From a virus: a stretch of DNA of 64,000 nucleotides. The position numbers and the translations under genes are program-made. Positions 7,530-18,400 of the stretch are shown in pieces. Positions within the stretch are counted from its first letter, which is position 1. Every line of letters starts with the position of its first letter. Below the pieces are notes generated by a model. That model was given only the letters and a program-made list of their open reading frames with translations, made no database searches and was not told the DNA's origin. The stretch covers positions 27,776-91,775 of IMG/VR virus record IMGVR_UViG_3300037502_004185, one strand, 5' to 3'.

Positions 7530-8447
7530 TTACAGATACCTGACTTGTACTCGCCCGACTGCGTCACGATAGTATTCAACTAAGCCTTGAGACTCTTTCT
7601 CGGAAATGGTGTTCATGTACTCTGCTAACATGGTGGCTGTATCACGAACCTTACTCACGCTAGCTTTCACGGCGCTTGCAGCCTTGTTGTGCCAGCTAGC
7701 AATCACAAACTTAAGGTATGACACGAACTTAGGCGCTAAAGGCTGTTGGTGCTTGTTGTACAGCTTGATAACACGACGAGCTCCACTAGCTGATAGGCGG
7801 CCTTGCTTAGCAGCTAGTTGAAGTTGTTTTACTTCGTCAGCGTCACGTTTGAAGATCTTCAAAAACCAAGAATCAGACGGGATACCGTTATTAATTTTAT
7901 TTTTACTCTCTGTAGAGAGATCCTTTGTATTTATAGTGCAATTTTCGTTTTTGTCTGATTGCTCGCAAGCCTTGTCAGCACTGGCCTCAAGAGGTTTTTC
8001 CACAGAAGACCCCCCTAAATGCAATTTTTGTCTATTACAAAACTTCTCTGCCGCTTGTAGAGCGTATTTGTAGACACCAGCGAACATGTTTTTGATGCCA
8101 TCAACGCATAGAGTGATGTGACGTTGATTCTGACCTGTTTCACGGTTCTGGAACGATTTGCGGTCGATTAAGTGCAAATCAACTGCATCTGAAATGTAAG
8201 TATCAACAGTACGCTTTGTGATTGGCTGACAACCGTAACGGTGACAGTTCTCATTGTAGGTACGCATTAAGGTATCGCTTGATGCAAAGCAAGTGTGACC
8301 ATGCTTAAGGATAAAGCTTGAGATAGTTTCTAGTAGGCAAGCAAGCTTACGTTGTGCCAATGGTTTATTGGCTTTGATATTGGAAGCTTGTGTTCTGAAT
8401 CCTGACTTCCAGTAACGAGGATTCAGCAAAAGAGGTGTAATTTGCAT
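7530..8447 (-). CDS. Putative plasmid replication-associated DNA-binding protein, 305 aa
   Basis: Leftward gene immediately upstream of rep. The N-terminal 110 residues look like a winged-helix domain (TLMRTYNENCHRYG, ITKRTVDTYISDAVDLHLID), as in replication or helix-turn-helix proteins of phages and plasmids. The middle (around residues 140-195) is low-complexity and polar, and the C-terminal half is basic and helical. I cannot assign it to a named family. Its place in the same leftward unit as the initiator suggests a second replication or copy-control protein. Confidence 0.55.
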   Translation of the reverse strand: MQITPLLLNPRYWKSGFRTQASNIKANKPLAQRKLACLLETISSFILKHGHTCFASSDTLMRTYNENCHRYGCQPITKRTVDTYISDAVDLHLIDRKSFQNRETGQNQRHITLCVDGIKNMFAGVYKYALQAAEKFCNRQKLHLGGSSVEKPLEASADKACEQSDKNENCTINTKDLSTESKNKINNGIPSDSWFLKIFKRDADEVKQLQLAAKQGRLSASGARRVIKLYNKHQQPLAPKFVSYLKFVIASWHNKAASAVKASVSKVRDTATMLAEYMNTISEKESQGLVEYYRDAVGRVQVRYL

Positions 8448-8499
8448 AAAATTCGCTCAAAAAAAGACGCAAAAATTTGCCACCGATCTCTTTGAACGT

Positions 8500-8746
8500 T
8501 ATACTTACACCTGATTCAGTGTTGTGTAAGTAACGCTCGCTGAGATTGATGTTCTAAATCGCTCAAAAACATTCAATCTAAATGAGACTTCTTGGCTGCC
8601 AACCTCGTTGTCTCACCTGATTAGGCTTCGGTCTAATTCATTACGGCATAATGACTTTCCTTAAGTTCGTTTGTCGTGACGCTTTAAGTTTGCCGCTTAA
8701 AGCTCGATTTCAGTAAGAAAGCCCGCTCGCCAAAGCGGGCTTTTTT
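8500..8746 (+). ncRNA. Candidate structured RNA ending at the 8719-8746 terminator
   Basis: The segment upstream of the replication gene at 8447 has no ORF but contains a second hairpin (GCTTTAAG/CTTAAAGC, 8681-8703) directly before the terminator, and two CGCTCAAAAA repeats near 8452 and 8561. A rightward RNA here would be divergent from the 305-aa replication gene. The 5' end is not defined; I see no convincing promoter. Confidence 0.3.
8719..8746 (+). terminator. Rho-independent terminator
   Basis: AAGCCCGCT and AGCGGGCTT pair around CGCCAA, followed by six T residues. No rightward ORF precedes it, so it ends a non-coding transcript or one reading outward from the replication genes. Confidence 0.85.
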
Positions 8747-8952
8747 ATTTTCTGTTGCCCGAAATCGAATCACTTTCTCTCTATCACGGCATCGCCATGA
8801 TCTAATTACAGAAAAACTCCCCTATTATTGATCGTAAATGGTTGATCAAACAAGTCCCTATATCAAAGTGATTCCGAACAAGGGGCGTTACCATCTAGCG
8901 CTAGAGTTTACCAAAAATTTTATCTATTTAAACTCCTTTTGGACGTGTTAAT

Positions 8953-8964
8953 ATTCCGAACACA
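8953..8964 (+). promoter_or_regulatory. ATTCCGAACACA motif
   Basis: Exact 12-mer copy 25-36 nt before the ATG at 8989, with a related copy (ATTCCGAACA) at 8871-8880. A second DnaA-box match, TGTGGATAA, lies at 8973-8981, between the motif and the start codon. Confidence 0.45.
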
Positions 8965-8988
8965 CCAAATTTTGTGGATAACTCTGTG

Positions 8989-9342
8989 ATGAAATTTACT
9001 CCCCCACCAAGTGCTGAACAGCAATTAGAAACTCAAGTTAACCAATTAAAACAACAATTTAAGCGCCGACAATTCCCGAAAAAGAACGCACCAGCGCTAC
9101 CGTTGGATTTGTTAGTAACAATCTCAGGTTGCACCTTTGGTTTGCATAGCCAAAAAGACGGTAGACTCGTTCTAAAGGCCGATAAGGCGATTAACTTTGA
9201 TAAGGGTGTCAATGTGTTGCGCTCAGTGTCGTATATTGCTGGCGCGCGAGATAGCGTATCTATCGCTGGTTGGGACTGGCGACCAACGCACTTCAAGAAA
9301 GATAAACTCTATTTGCGTCCTGTCGCGCCTAGTGATTTATAA
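8989..9342 (+). CDS. Hypothetical protein, 117 aa
   Basis: Rightward gene ending at a terminator. Possible starts are GTG 8974 or ATG 8989; the ATG is preferred, but neither has a strong ribosome site. The first 40 residues are polar and Gln/Lys-rich (QLKQQFKRRQFPKKNAP); the rest looks like a small beta-rich domain (ISGCTFGLHSQKDGRLVLKA). Family not recognised. In P1 the equivalent position, next to pro, carries small lysis or late genes, but no transmembrane segment is visible here. Confidence 0.6.
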   Translation: MKFTPPPSAEQQLETQVNQLKQQFKRRQFPKKNAPALPLDLLVTISGCTFGLHSQKDGRLVLKADKAINFDKGVNVLRSVSYIAGARDSVSIAGWDWRPTHFKKDKLYLRPVAPSDL

Positions 9343-9402
9343 AATTCCGAATTGGCCACCAGCATTTTCGATTTATTTGAGTATTTTTTGTACTTAATTT
9401 CT

Positions 9403-9423
9403 AAGCGCTGGTGGCGCTTTTTA
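9403..9423 (+). terminator. Terminator containing a Chi octamer
   Basis: AAGCGC-TGGTG-GCGCTT followed by T residues. The hairpin includes GCTGGTGG (9407-9414). It separates the converging 8989 and protease genes. Confidence 0.75.
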
Positions 9424-9433
9424 ATTGATCAAC

Positions 9434-10387
9434 TTATTGGAATTTTCGTAATGAAGATCCGAAGTTGACGAATTGCTGTTTAATTTGAGGCGCAACACTC
9501 ACTTTTTGCTCTACTGGAACGTAGCTATTTGTCGGTAAAGTTGCCATTTTTCGGGAACCTAGCGACTCAAACATAGCTCGCACCACTTGATGATCTTCCT
9601 TGCTGGCCATGTTGGCGATCGCTTTGCGCTGCGCATCGGTCACATAGATAGGTAAAGAGTCCACAACATCAAGCAGCATCGAGGTTGCCTTAGCGTTTTG
9701 CTCTACCTTTTCACGCAACTCTGCGTTCACGCTTTCTAGGTACATAAGCTGGTTAGTAAGATCACCGACAAGCTCAACATTGCTCTGTTGAGTCATGTTC
9801 GCGTAGATATTACGCGCGGATTCCTCATCAAAACCTTGTTCCTGTAGCGATTCGAGGATCATTTGCTCGCTGTTCGCGCTTTCCATCATCATGGCCGGAT
9901 GGTCTAGGCTGATATAGTTCGGCTGCAATACGTAGTCCATACCGTGATATGAAGTAGTAATCGATGCCTCGCGTGTATCTTGGCCACCAGTCGCCCAGCT
10001 CCAACCACCAGCACGGCTATTGTACAAACCTAAAGCGATACGGCCTGTATCGGTATCTAAAAACTCTTGAGTGTGTTCAACAATACCGTCATCTGAACAG
10101 GTGATAGAGATTGTGCGGTTAGATGGCACGTTTTCTACCACAACCGGACGACCATTAATCATGATCACCTCAGTTTCACCAATTGAGAGCTTATTAGCGC
10201 GTTGGCGGGATTGATGGCCATAGTAACCATACGCCTCACCTAGTCGTAGTAGCTCTTGAGTTCGTGGGCTGTTGATCATCGCTTGCACGGCTTTGATGAT
10301 GTAGTTGCGCTTGTTGGCGCTAAGTTTTCGACCGTCATTGAATAGGCTGAAACGGTCGGATACTTGTTTAAGTGCTTTTGCTGTCAC
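9434..10387 (-). CDS. pro: Prohead (head maturation) protease
   Basis: Likely serine protease that cleaves head proteins during capsid maturation. It resembles the T4 gp21/P1 Pro type: a YGYYGHQSR segment (His58), like the GELxHP motif, and a GLYNSRAGGWSW segment (Ser124), like the SSRG motif, would supply the catalytic His and Ser. The C-terminal third (from about residue 215) is helical with coiled-coil character (ELREKVEQNAKAT) and may be a scaffold-like extension. It follows the portal gene by 13 nt in the same leftward unit, as P1 pro follows prt. Confidence 0.7.
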   Translation of the reverse strand: MTAKALKQVSDRFSLFNDGRKLSANKRNYIIKAVQAMINSPRTQELLRLGEAYGYYGHQSRQRANKLSIGETEVIMINGRPVVVENVPSNRTISITCSDDGIVEHTQEFLDTDTGRIALGLYNSRAGGWSWATGGQDTREASITTSYHGMDYVLQPNYISLDHPAMMMESANSEQMILESLQEQGFDEESARNIYANMTQQSNVELVGDLTNQLMYLESVNAELREKVEQNAKATSMLLDVVDSLPIYVTDAQRKAIANMASKEDHQVVRAMFESLGSRKMATLPTNSYVPVEQKVSVAPQIKQQFVNFGSSLRKFQ

Positions 10388-10400
10388 TTTCTTTTCTCCA

Positions 10401-12074
10401 TTAATGGCTTTGGATTTCGGTTAGTAGGTCGAGAACTACGTCTCTAACGAATCGTTCCGCTTCGCTTTGGTCAGTCATGCCAATGGATTCCATCATCTTG
10501 TCGTTCTTGGCCACTTGAGCTGCGAGCTCAGAAATGACTTCATTGGCCAGCTCGGAGTCGAGGCCAACAACGGACGTGTAAAGATGGTTTTTGAGTTTCG
10601 AAGACTTGCTGATTGGGGATTGCTCGATAAGGTCAAGCACGGTAGTCAGCATGGTTGCGTAGTTCGCTTGCGACTCCATTGCTGCCGACTTCTCTTGCTC
10701 GATAGCAGTGTTGAGAGAGTTAAATCGGATCTCGAATGGCATATCGTTGTCATTCCACACCTTGCCGTCTCGGTAGATGGTGTGAATGTCGATAGCGCGC
10801 TTAACGAACGTCACCACGGCTGCGCGGATTTGGTTGGCGCGTAGTGCAGATTGAATCGAAGTGCGGAAGAAGCCGCCCTCGCCTAGCCCACCAGAAAGAA
10901 GATCACCAAACCCAAGCATTGATGGGTCTACGCCAAGCGTTCCGGCTAAGCGTTTAAGGTGAAACATAATGTCTTCGATGTGGGAGATATTTGGGTCAGT
11001 GGTAAAGGTATCAATCTGCAAGCCACCTTTAGCGCCACCCATAAAGGGCAATAGCGTGTTGATGACGGTTGGGATGAAACCTAGCTTGCGGGAACGGTCT
11101 ACCACCTCTTGACGATCTTGCTTCATCTGGTCAGCGACCATGTTGATGTATTCCGCAGCTCCCGCAGCATCTAAGCCGTCAGTGTTTACCGCTACCATGC
11201 GATCGATAAGTGAAGCATTCACACGACTTGCGCCTAGCGCTGCAATGGACTGGCGAAGCATCGACCAAGCCTCAAAACAGGTAAGCAGAATGGATGTGCC
11301 GTAGTTCTGCGTCTCGATTGGCATACGTGAATACGCATCGTCATAAAGTGAGTAGCGCTGGCCAGTGTAGTTAACTGGCGGCATATCCATATCTGGTCGC
11401 CAGATTGGCATCTTTAGTGGGATAAGCGCCCAAGGCTCGGCAAGACGTACCTGTTCGCCGTTCGCTCTGGTTTGTAGATATTCCGCAGTAAATCCAGCTA
11501 GCTCGCCCGAACGTTCGTACTCACGAATTTGGTTTGGCAACGTGTAGTAGTTGGCCTCAAAGTGAGTAATACCCACGCCCTCTTTCGTGTATGGGCGAAC
11601 ATAGTTAACCCCATAAACCAGCGTTGAATACGTCCAGTTCATTAGGTTTTCGTTGATTGGAGTTAGCAGCTCTCGGTTAAGACGGCCTACGTACTCGGCG
11701 TACTTCTCATCGGTTGGATGAAGATACACAGCCATGCCATTGTCGTTTGATACCGAAAGAGCGTGACCAAGGTGCAGATTGAGCGCGGCATCAATCGTGC
11801 TGTCCTCGGCCATTTCCTTGAGTATCGGATATAGCATGAAGCGATCTTTCGGCAGCTTGTGCAGAAAAAAGCGGTCTGAGCTTTTTCGACCGTCATTGGT
11901 CAGAGCGCCGTTGCTTTCATCTAATTGGTTTTCGCGATCGTGGAATGGCGATCCCGTGTATCCAGCGCCAGATTCAAAACTGATCCCGCTCTCTTTATCG
12001 TCATTCTCGTTAAAGAAAGGGAACGCTTGTTTTAAAGCTGTCGCTAGCCCAATTGATGCCTTGTTTTGCGACAT
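10401..12074 (-). CDS. prt: Portal protein
   Basis: 557-residue protein at the portal position next to darB and pro, as P1 prt. The sequence fits myovirus portals: a DxxIDAALNLHLGHAL segment near residue 95, a clip/wing region with many Tyr and Pro residues (ALIPLKMPIWRPDMDMPP), and a long helical stem, a SMLGFGDLLSGGLGEGGF loop, then IRFNSLNTAIEQEKSAA. It forms the dodecameric ring at the capsid vertex and DNA entry point. The start follows GAGGTCGCAC, a good ribosome site. A copy of the late-type motif lies about 200 nt upstream. Confidence 0.8.
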   Translation of the reverse strand: MSQNKASIGLATALKQAFPFFNENDDKESGISFESGAGYTGSPFHDRENQLDESNGALTNDGRKSSDRFFLHKLPKDRFMLYPILKEMAEDSTIDAALNLHLGHALSVSNDNGMAVYLHPTDEKYAEYVGRLNRELLTPINENLMNWTYSTLVYGVNYVRPYTKEGVGITHFEANYYTLPNQIREYERSGELAGFTAEYLQTRANGEQVRLAEPWALIPLKMPIWRPDMDMPPVNYTGQRYSLYDDAYSRMPIETQNYGTSILLTCFEAWSMLRQSIAALGASRVNASLIDRMVAVNTDGLDAAGAAEYINMVADQMKQDRQEVVDRSRKLGFIPTVINTLLPFMGGAKGGLQIDTFTTDPNISHIEDIMFHLKRLAGTLGVDPSMLGFGDLLSGGLGEGGFFRTSIQSALRANQIRAAVVTFVKRAIDIHTIYRDGKVWNDNDMPFEIRFNSLNTAIEQEKSAAMESQANYATMLTTVLDLIEQSPISKSSKLKNHLYTSVVGLDSELANEVISELAAQVAKNDKMMESIGMTDQSEAERFVRDVVLDLLTEIQSH

Positions 12075-12094
12075 GTGCGACCTCGGTTAGTTGA

Positions 12095-12117
12095 GGCGCT
12101 TTCTACAGGGATGGGGA
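12095..12117 (-). promoter_or_regulatory. Late-gene leader motif upstream of portal
   Basis: On the minus strand CCCCATCCC, a short gap, then AAAGCGC and GAGGTC before the start. The same order of elements occurs before the genes starting at 37207, 44641, 58585 and 62374. Confidence 0.4.
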
Positions 12118-12260
12118 TGATCTTGGATGATAGCGCATCGCGTCAATGTGACCAATACGCTAATAAATGATTGATTTTCTATGCGTTAAATTTTTTTAGT
12201 CAAAGTTCAATTGCTTACCTTTGAATCTTGGTTACTCACCAAAAACACTAATTTTTATTC

Positions 12261-12289
12261 TTGATGACAACCTCTGTGTTCGGAATAAT
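12261..12289 (+). promoter_or_regulatory. Sigma70-like promoter of darB overlapping the 12-bp motif
   Basis: TTGATG, 17-bp spacer, AATAAT. The inverted motif TGTGTTCGGAAT (12275-12286) covers the spacer and the first bases of the -10, so a protein bound there would block this promoter or act on the leftward portal gene. Confidence 0.6.
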
Positions 12290-12393
12290 TCTCCCGTCCC
12301 TAAAAATCTACTTCCTTAGATATTTTAGATTATTCATTAACTTAAATTGATATTGATAGTGGCGTTTTTTTGGGATGGGGAATAGGAAAGGAA

Positions 12394-12424
12394 AAAGTCG
12401 GGCGAAAGCTCGACTTTTTTTTTG
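12394..12424 (+). terminator. Terminator/attenuator in the darB leader
   Basis: AAAGTCGGGC-GAAA-GCTCGACTTT (10 bp with one wobble, stable GNRA loop) followed by nine T. It lies between the promoter at 12261 and the darB start at 12456 with no gene upstream, so darB transcripts must read through it. Confidence 0.8.
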
Positions 12425-12455
12425 GCTTTTATCCAAAGAATAAAAGGCACGTTCA

Positions 12456-15400
12456 ATGAACACTGATTTAACCCGCAGTATTGAACAGGCGACAACAATC
12501 GATGAACTGGTACGCCAGTTTGAAGCCTTGCTCGCTGTCGATATTAGCGACACTCCAAAAGGCCACCAGCGCCTTAAGGCTAACCAACTAGCCAAAGATA
12601 TTCTCGCCAAGTACAACGGCGACTACTCCAACGTTTCACCCGAAGATAAAGCAGCTCTGCGCGACTACACAGGTTTTGGCGGTATCGGTGGCTCCACCAA
12701 CGAATACTACACGCCTAAATGGCTGGCGAGCGCGACTTGGGATGCAGTTCGTTCCTATGGCTTTACTGGCGGCAGCGTACTTGAACCAAGTTCGGGCGTG
12801 GGCGTATTTAGCGAAACCAAACCTAAAGGCACCCTGACTACATCCGTAGAAATGGATCAGACCTCAGCGGCCATCAACCAAATTCTTCACCCCGAAGACC
12901 ATGTAATCCAATCAGCATTCGAAGCGGTAGCAACTAATCCTGGCATTGGTGACTTTGACCTAGTGATCGGCAACCCGCCTTATGGTGTTCGAGACGCTAG
13001 CGCGATGAAAGACAAAGCGTACAAAGACATTAAGTACGCTGATCAGTATTTCGTTTCTCGTTCTATCGATAAAGCGAAAGCTGGTGGCTTGATTGCCCTA
13101 GTGCTGCCAACTCGTATTTGTGATGCGAAAAACCTTGAGAAGTGGCGTACACAACTCGCACTTAAAGCGGAGTTTTTGGGCGCGCACCGACTACCAACGG
13201 GCACGTTCTCTGATACGGGCGTAGTGACTGACCTTGTTATCTGGCGCAAACACAGCGACCAAGCGAAAGCACTGATTGATAGTGCCGACCGTGACACGCT
13301 GATTGAATCTAACGTGCTTTGGGATACTTGGCTTAAAGGTAAGTGGTTCGAGCGCGAGGGTAAGAAATTCATCAACGGCGAACAGACTGTTGAGGGCGTA
13401 GGTAAGTTTGCGCGCAAAGTCGTGAAGCGTGGCAACCGTTCTAACGAGGATATTAAAGAGTCGCTAATGCGCCGCTTTGACAGTCGCATTGACTGGATGT
13501 TGCTCGATGAAGCGGTCAGCGAGCCAGTGAGCGCGAAATACTCCGAGGGCGACATGATTTTCCGCAATGGCCAGCAGTACGAAATGATTGATGGCGAATG
13601 GGAGTTATCTGAAAGCAACGCGCAAACAGGCGCTATCAGCAAGCCGACCTATGGCGTAGATAACACCGATGAGATCGGTTCTATCACCTACTCTACTGAA
13701 TCGATGCTTAAGCTATCGGCCAGCCAAGCGCTCAAGCTTTTCGAAGATTACGGTTACTTGTGTCATGACGACTTTAAAGCCCTAATGCGCGAGATAGCCA
13801 AGCTGCCAAAAGCGAGCCAAGAACACGCTTATAAAGGCATTCTACTTGGCATGAAAGTTCAAACACTTGCAACGCTGGTTGCTGGTGGCCGAACCACAGC
13901 CAATAGCGACTTGGCCAACATGGCAATGGGCGCGGAGGACTTCCAGACCGAACAATATCGCGTGAAGTTAAGCGGCGAAGTGTTAGAGCTGAACGCACTA
14001 ATGGGCGGCTCTAAGGTATCGAAGAAAGCGCTAAGCAACTTAAGCGAGAAGTACGTTTCTGCATGGAATTACTACCACTCATCGATCGATTCTAAGGGCA
14101 AACTGTCTGACCTACTCAAAGGCGACCTTAAGCGTGAGCTGACTGTTCAATACAGTTCGTCTCGCATTGGTGACGTGTTCCATCTATGCGACCGTGAACT
14201 AGGCATAACCACACTGACACTGCATGACGTTCGCACGTATTACACCGCAAGCGGTATCGATGCGATGAGCGATGAGCAGTTGCTTGATTACCTAGCGAAC
14301 ATGGATGAGGTAGCCGTAAACCCTGACGGCACGGTGACGGCATTCCATAAGGCGACGACTGGCCTAGTCGGCAAGCGCATGGATCAGCTGACCGCACAAT
14401 TAGTATCGGCCACCAGCGATACCGTGAAAGCTAACATCATGCGCCAAATCCAAGCCATCGAATCTAAGCGAAACAAGATCTCGATTGCCGATGTGAAGAT
14501 GAAGCTTACCGATAAGTGGATTCCTAAAAACATCATGCTTGAGTTCCTGCATGACCGTGGCTACACGGAATTTATCTTGGGCGACTTTACCGAGGATAAG
14601 GACGGCTTTGAGGATTTCGTACAAAGCGAATCCGGCCAATACCTCACTGGCTACCGTTGGCGTGATGGCGAATGGATTGATGGCCTAACTCGTAATGGCG
14701 TGAAAGGTAAAGCAGCGAACAGCGATGAGCGATTTGAGCGTCAAATTGAATCGTACATCAACTATGGTGCTGTTCGTGGCGGTAGTAAGAACGAAGATAA
14801 ATCACTTATCCGTGAACAAATGCGCCGCCTCGATGATGAGTTTTCTACATGGATTGCATCATCTGACCATTCAGAATACTTGGAACAGGTTTACAACAAT
14901 ACGTTTAACGGTTGGATTAAACCGGAGTTCGATGACACTCCATTATCGCTAGATGGCGTATCTGGTGCGATTGAGTTCCTACCTTACCAAAACTCAACCA
15001 TTCGCCGTCACAGTGCAGACGGTAACGGCATTATTGCCTTTGGTACTGGCTTGGGGAAAACGCTCACTGGCCTTGGCCTAGTGCAGTACAACCTAGAAAC
15101 CAAACGCGCAAACCGTGTGGCCATCGTTGTTCCTAAATCAGTGCTAGAAAACTGGTTCTATGAGTCCGACCTGTTCTTTGGTGAAAGCAATCTATCTGAC
15201 AAGGTATTTATCGGCCTTGAAGTTCACAAAGACGATGACGGAAAAATCATTCGGGAACCGGTATTAGATGAAACGGGCGAACCGAAGTTAGACAAGAAAG
15301 GCGATCCTATCTTGCGCGCCAAACTGACCGTAGACACAAACGGCAAGCGCGTAGCAGAACAGCTACACCAGCTTACACAGTCAACCGCTCGCATCGTGGT

Positions 15401-18400
15401 AATGACAAAAGACGTGTACAACCGCATTCCATTGAAGCCGGACACGATTTCGGCCAACGTGCTTGAAATGCGCGATGCTGGTTTGATTGCTGGTTCAAGC
15501 AAGCTAGTTAAGGAAGCGGAAAGCCACACAGAGCAAGCGAAGAACGCGCGCTTTGAAGCGAAATATGCTGACGATGGTACGGCCAAAAACGAAGAACTAC
15601 CGTACTTTGAGGACTTGCTATTCGACTCCGTTATGGTCGATGAGGCGCATGATTTCCGTAACTCGTACAAGGGCGGCTCATACCGAAACAACCTGGCATT
15701 CTTGCCTAGCCAAGCGCAAGCCGATCGCGCTATCGATATGCAGCTTAAGAACAACGTCATTAAGGCGCGCAATGACGGTCGAGGCGTTTACTTCCTAACA
15801 GCTACGCCAACCGTAAACAGCCCTGTTGATATGTTCAATATGCTGTCCCACATCATTCCGGCAGATACGTTTGCCAAGATGGGGATCTTTGACAGCGACG
15901 ACTTTATCCGCATGTTTGGTAAGACTGGCGAAGCGCTGGTTACTAAGATTTCGGGCGAAGTTGAACAGCGTGAAGCCCTACTCGGATTCCAAAACCTAGA
16001 CGCACTTCGAAACATCGTTAACCGCTACATGACGATCGAGGATGCTAAATCCGTTGGTGCCAACGTTCACATTCCTGACCTGATTAGCCAGCAAAGCGTT
16101 GTCCAAATGAATAGCGAACAGGAAGCGCTATATGAGGAACTACGCCAGCGCGCTGACGCAATCAGCAATCCAGACAAAGACGAAAACCAAGAGATTGTCG
16201 AGCAATACCCTAACGACACGGTTTTCGGCCTGATCCGCAAGATGGACAAGGTAAGTACAGACCTTGATTTGTACTATGAGCGTGTTACCTACCGATTCGC
16301 CAAGGACAGCAAGAAAGAGGTTGAGGCGGCAGTAGCCAAGCTACCAAATACCGTCACGGTCGCCTTTGAGGACGTGGCACCAGACGGCACGGTTAAGCTA
16401 AGCAAAATCCAAGTTAAGGTTGATAAGAGCGTTAAGGTTGAGGGCGATCACTGCGTGGTTCAGCTCCACCAGCAACTTGATGACAGATTCACAAAAATTT
16501 GTGACAAGGCCAAGTTGAAATTTACGCACCCTGTCTCTCCTAAGTACGCCAAGTTCCTTGAGAGCGCCCGCGAGATTTATCTGGCTGGCGGTAAGCAGCT
16601 TGTCTTTACCGAAGAAAAAACACAACACAAGAAAGTCGCGCGAATCATTGCGGATTTTGTTGGTTGTAAGCTGTCTGAAATCGGCATTTTGAACAGCGAT
16701 ACCGTTGCGGGTAAGAAAGGCTCTAAAGCGACTGAGGACGATGAGGAAGCGGGTTTGGAAGCAATGGCCAATGCTTACAACACCTCGAAATACAAATTCA
16801 TGATCCTCAATAAAAAAGGGGAAGTTGGCATCAACTTGCATCATGGCACAACCGATATTCACCACTTAACGCTACCTTGGACTCCAATGAGTATCACACA
16901 GCGTAATGGCCGTGGCGCGCGTGTTGGCTCTAAACAAAACAGCGTGAACGTTCACTACTACACGTCGAAAGGCTCATTCGATGATTTCCGCTTGGCCACA
17001 ATCCAACGCAAAGCCACTTGGATTGAGACAATGTTCAAAGGTGATGACAAGTACATTGCGAACGCCGATGCAGACGCAGCTGACGAAACTGCAATCATGC
17101 TGGCAGCGAATCCAGAAGAAGCGAAAGCCCGTATCGAAGCGGCTAAGCGTCAAGCTGAGCGCAAGCGAAAATTAGAGGAACGCCGACTAGCAAGTATCAA
17201 CGTTAGCAAGTACATCAAAGCCACCCAAATGCTTGCTTTGGATGTGAGTGCGGTTGAGGGCGAGCTGGCCGAACTACGCGAGAAGTTAGAGCCGCTACGC
17301 AAAGAGGTGGAAGAAGATCGCCTACGTGCAGAGGGCGAGAAGCGCGGCAGTTGGCAGCACAAAAACTACCAACGCACCAAGGGCAGACTGTTTGCCCTAG
17401 AAAGCCAAATCAAAACCTTTGAGGCAGCGATCAAAAACCGCGATAAGGCGAGCGACACCATTAAGAAACTGAAACCAGCAATGGAGCTGGCCATCAATGA
17501 CGGTGTGCTAAAAGACTACCCTGACTTCCTAACTCATCCAGAGTTATACATTGTTCGCAACGGTGTGATTGTTCGTAATGGCTACACCTACAAAGCCGAA
17601 GTTAAGAGCCGTTCTTGGAGCGCCGAGTACGACTCAAAAGCAACAATCATGATCACCAACTTCGACCGTAAATCTGGCACGGTGGACGGCTTTATTACTG
17701 AAATGGACGGCGAACCAGCGTCACGCAACTATGTCGATCTACCTGTTGAGCGCATCATTGAAATTGCGCCAGTGAATCAGGATAGAGCAGCACTAGAAGC
17801 AAAAGCGCTCCAAGGTGTACCACTAAGTGAAGTCGCTCATACGTTTGACCGTGAGACGTTCTTTGAACTGGTCGCAGAGAAGAAAATGAAAGCCTACGGT
17901 AATAGCCGCCGTTGTTTGGTGCGCAATGCTGACGGCTCATTCTCTACGCCGTGGGGATTGGATGTTGAACCAGACCAAACGCTGATTTATCCAGATGCGA
18001 GCGATAAAGCGACCGCGAAAGCCCTACTCGACCAAGTGACCAAGCAATTGGAAGATAAAGGTCGCGTGATGTTGGAACACGACATTCTAAGTTTCTTTAT
18101 CGGTAGCGATTGGGATAAACAGGCGATGGAAAACGGCAACCAAGTGAGCGAACAGGAAGTCGTTGAACTGGTGACACTTGAGATCAAAGCATTCGAGGAA
18201 AAATACCCTGAGCTTTATCAAGAGGCACTACTCAAAGCGGAGACGACTTACAAAACGTCTATCACGTTCCTCAAAGAGCTAGATAACCATCTAAGCAATT
18301 TGAAATGGACAGGTTACACCAACGCACACGAAGCGCGCCGCCTATCGGCTCGTGAGTACACTCGTTACACCGATATTCTGACCGAACGTTCGAGCGAATA

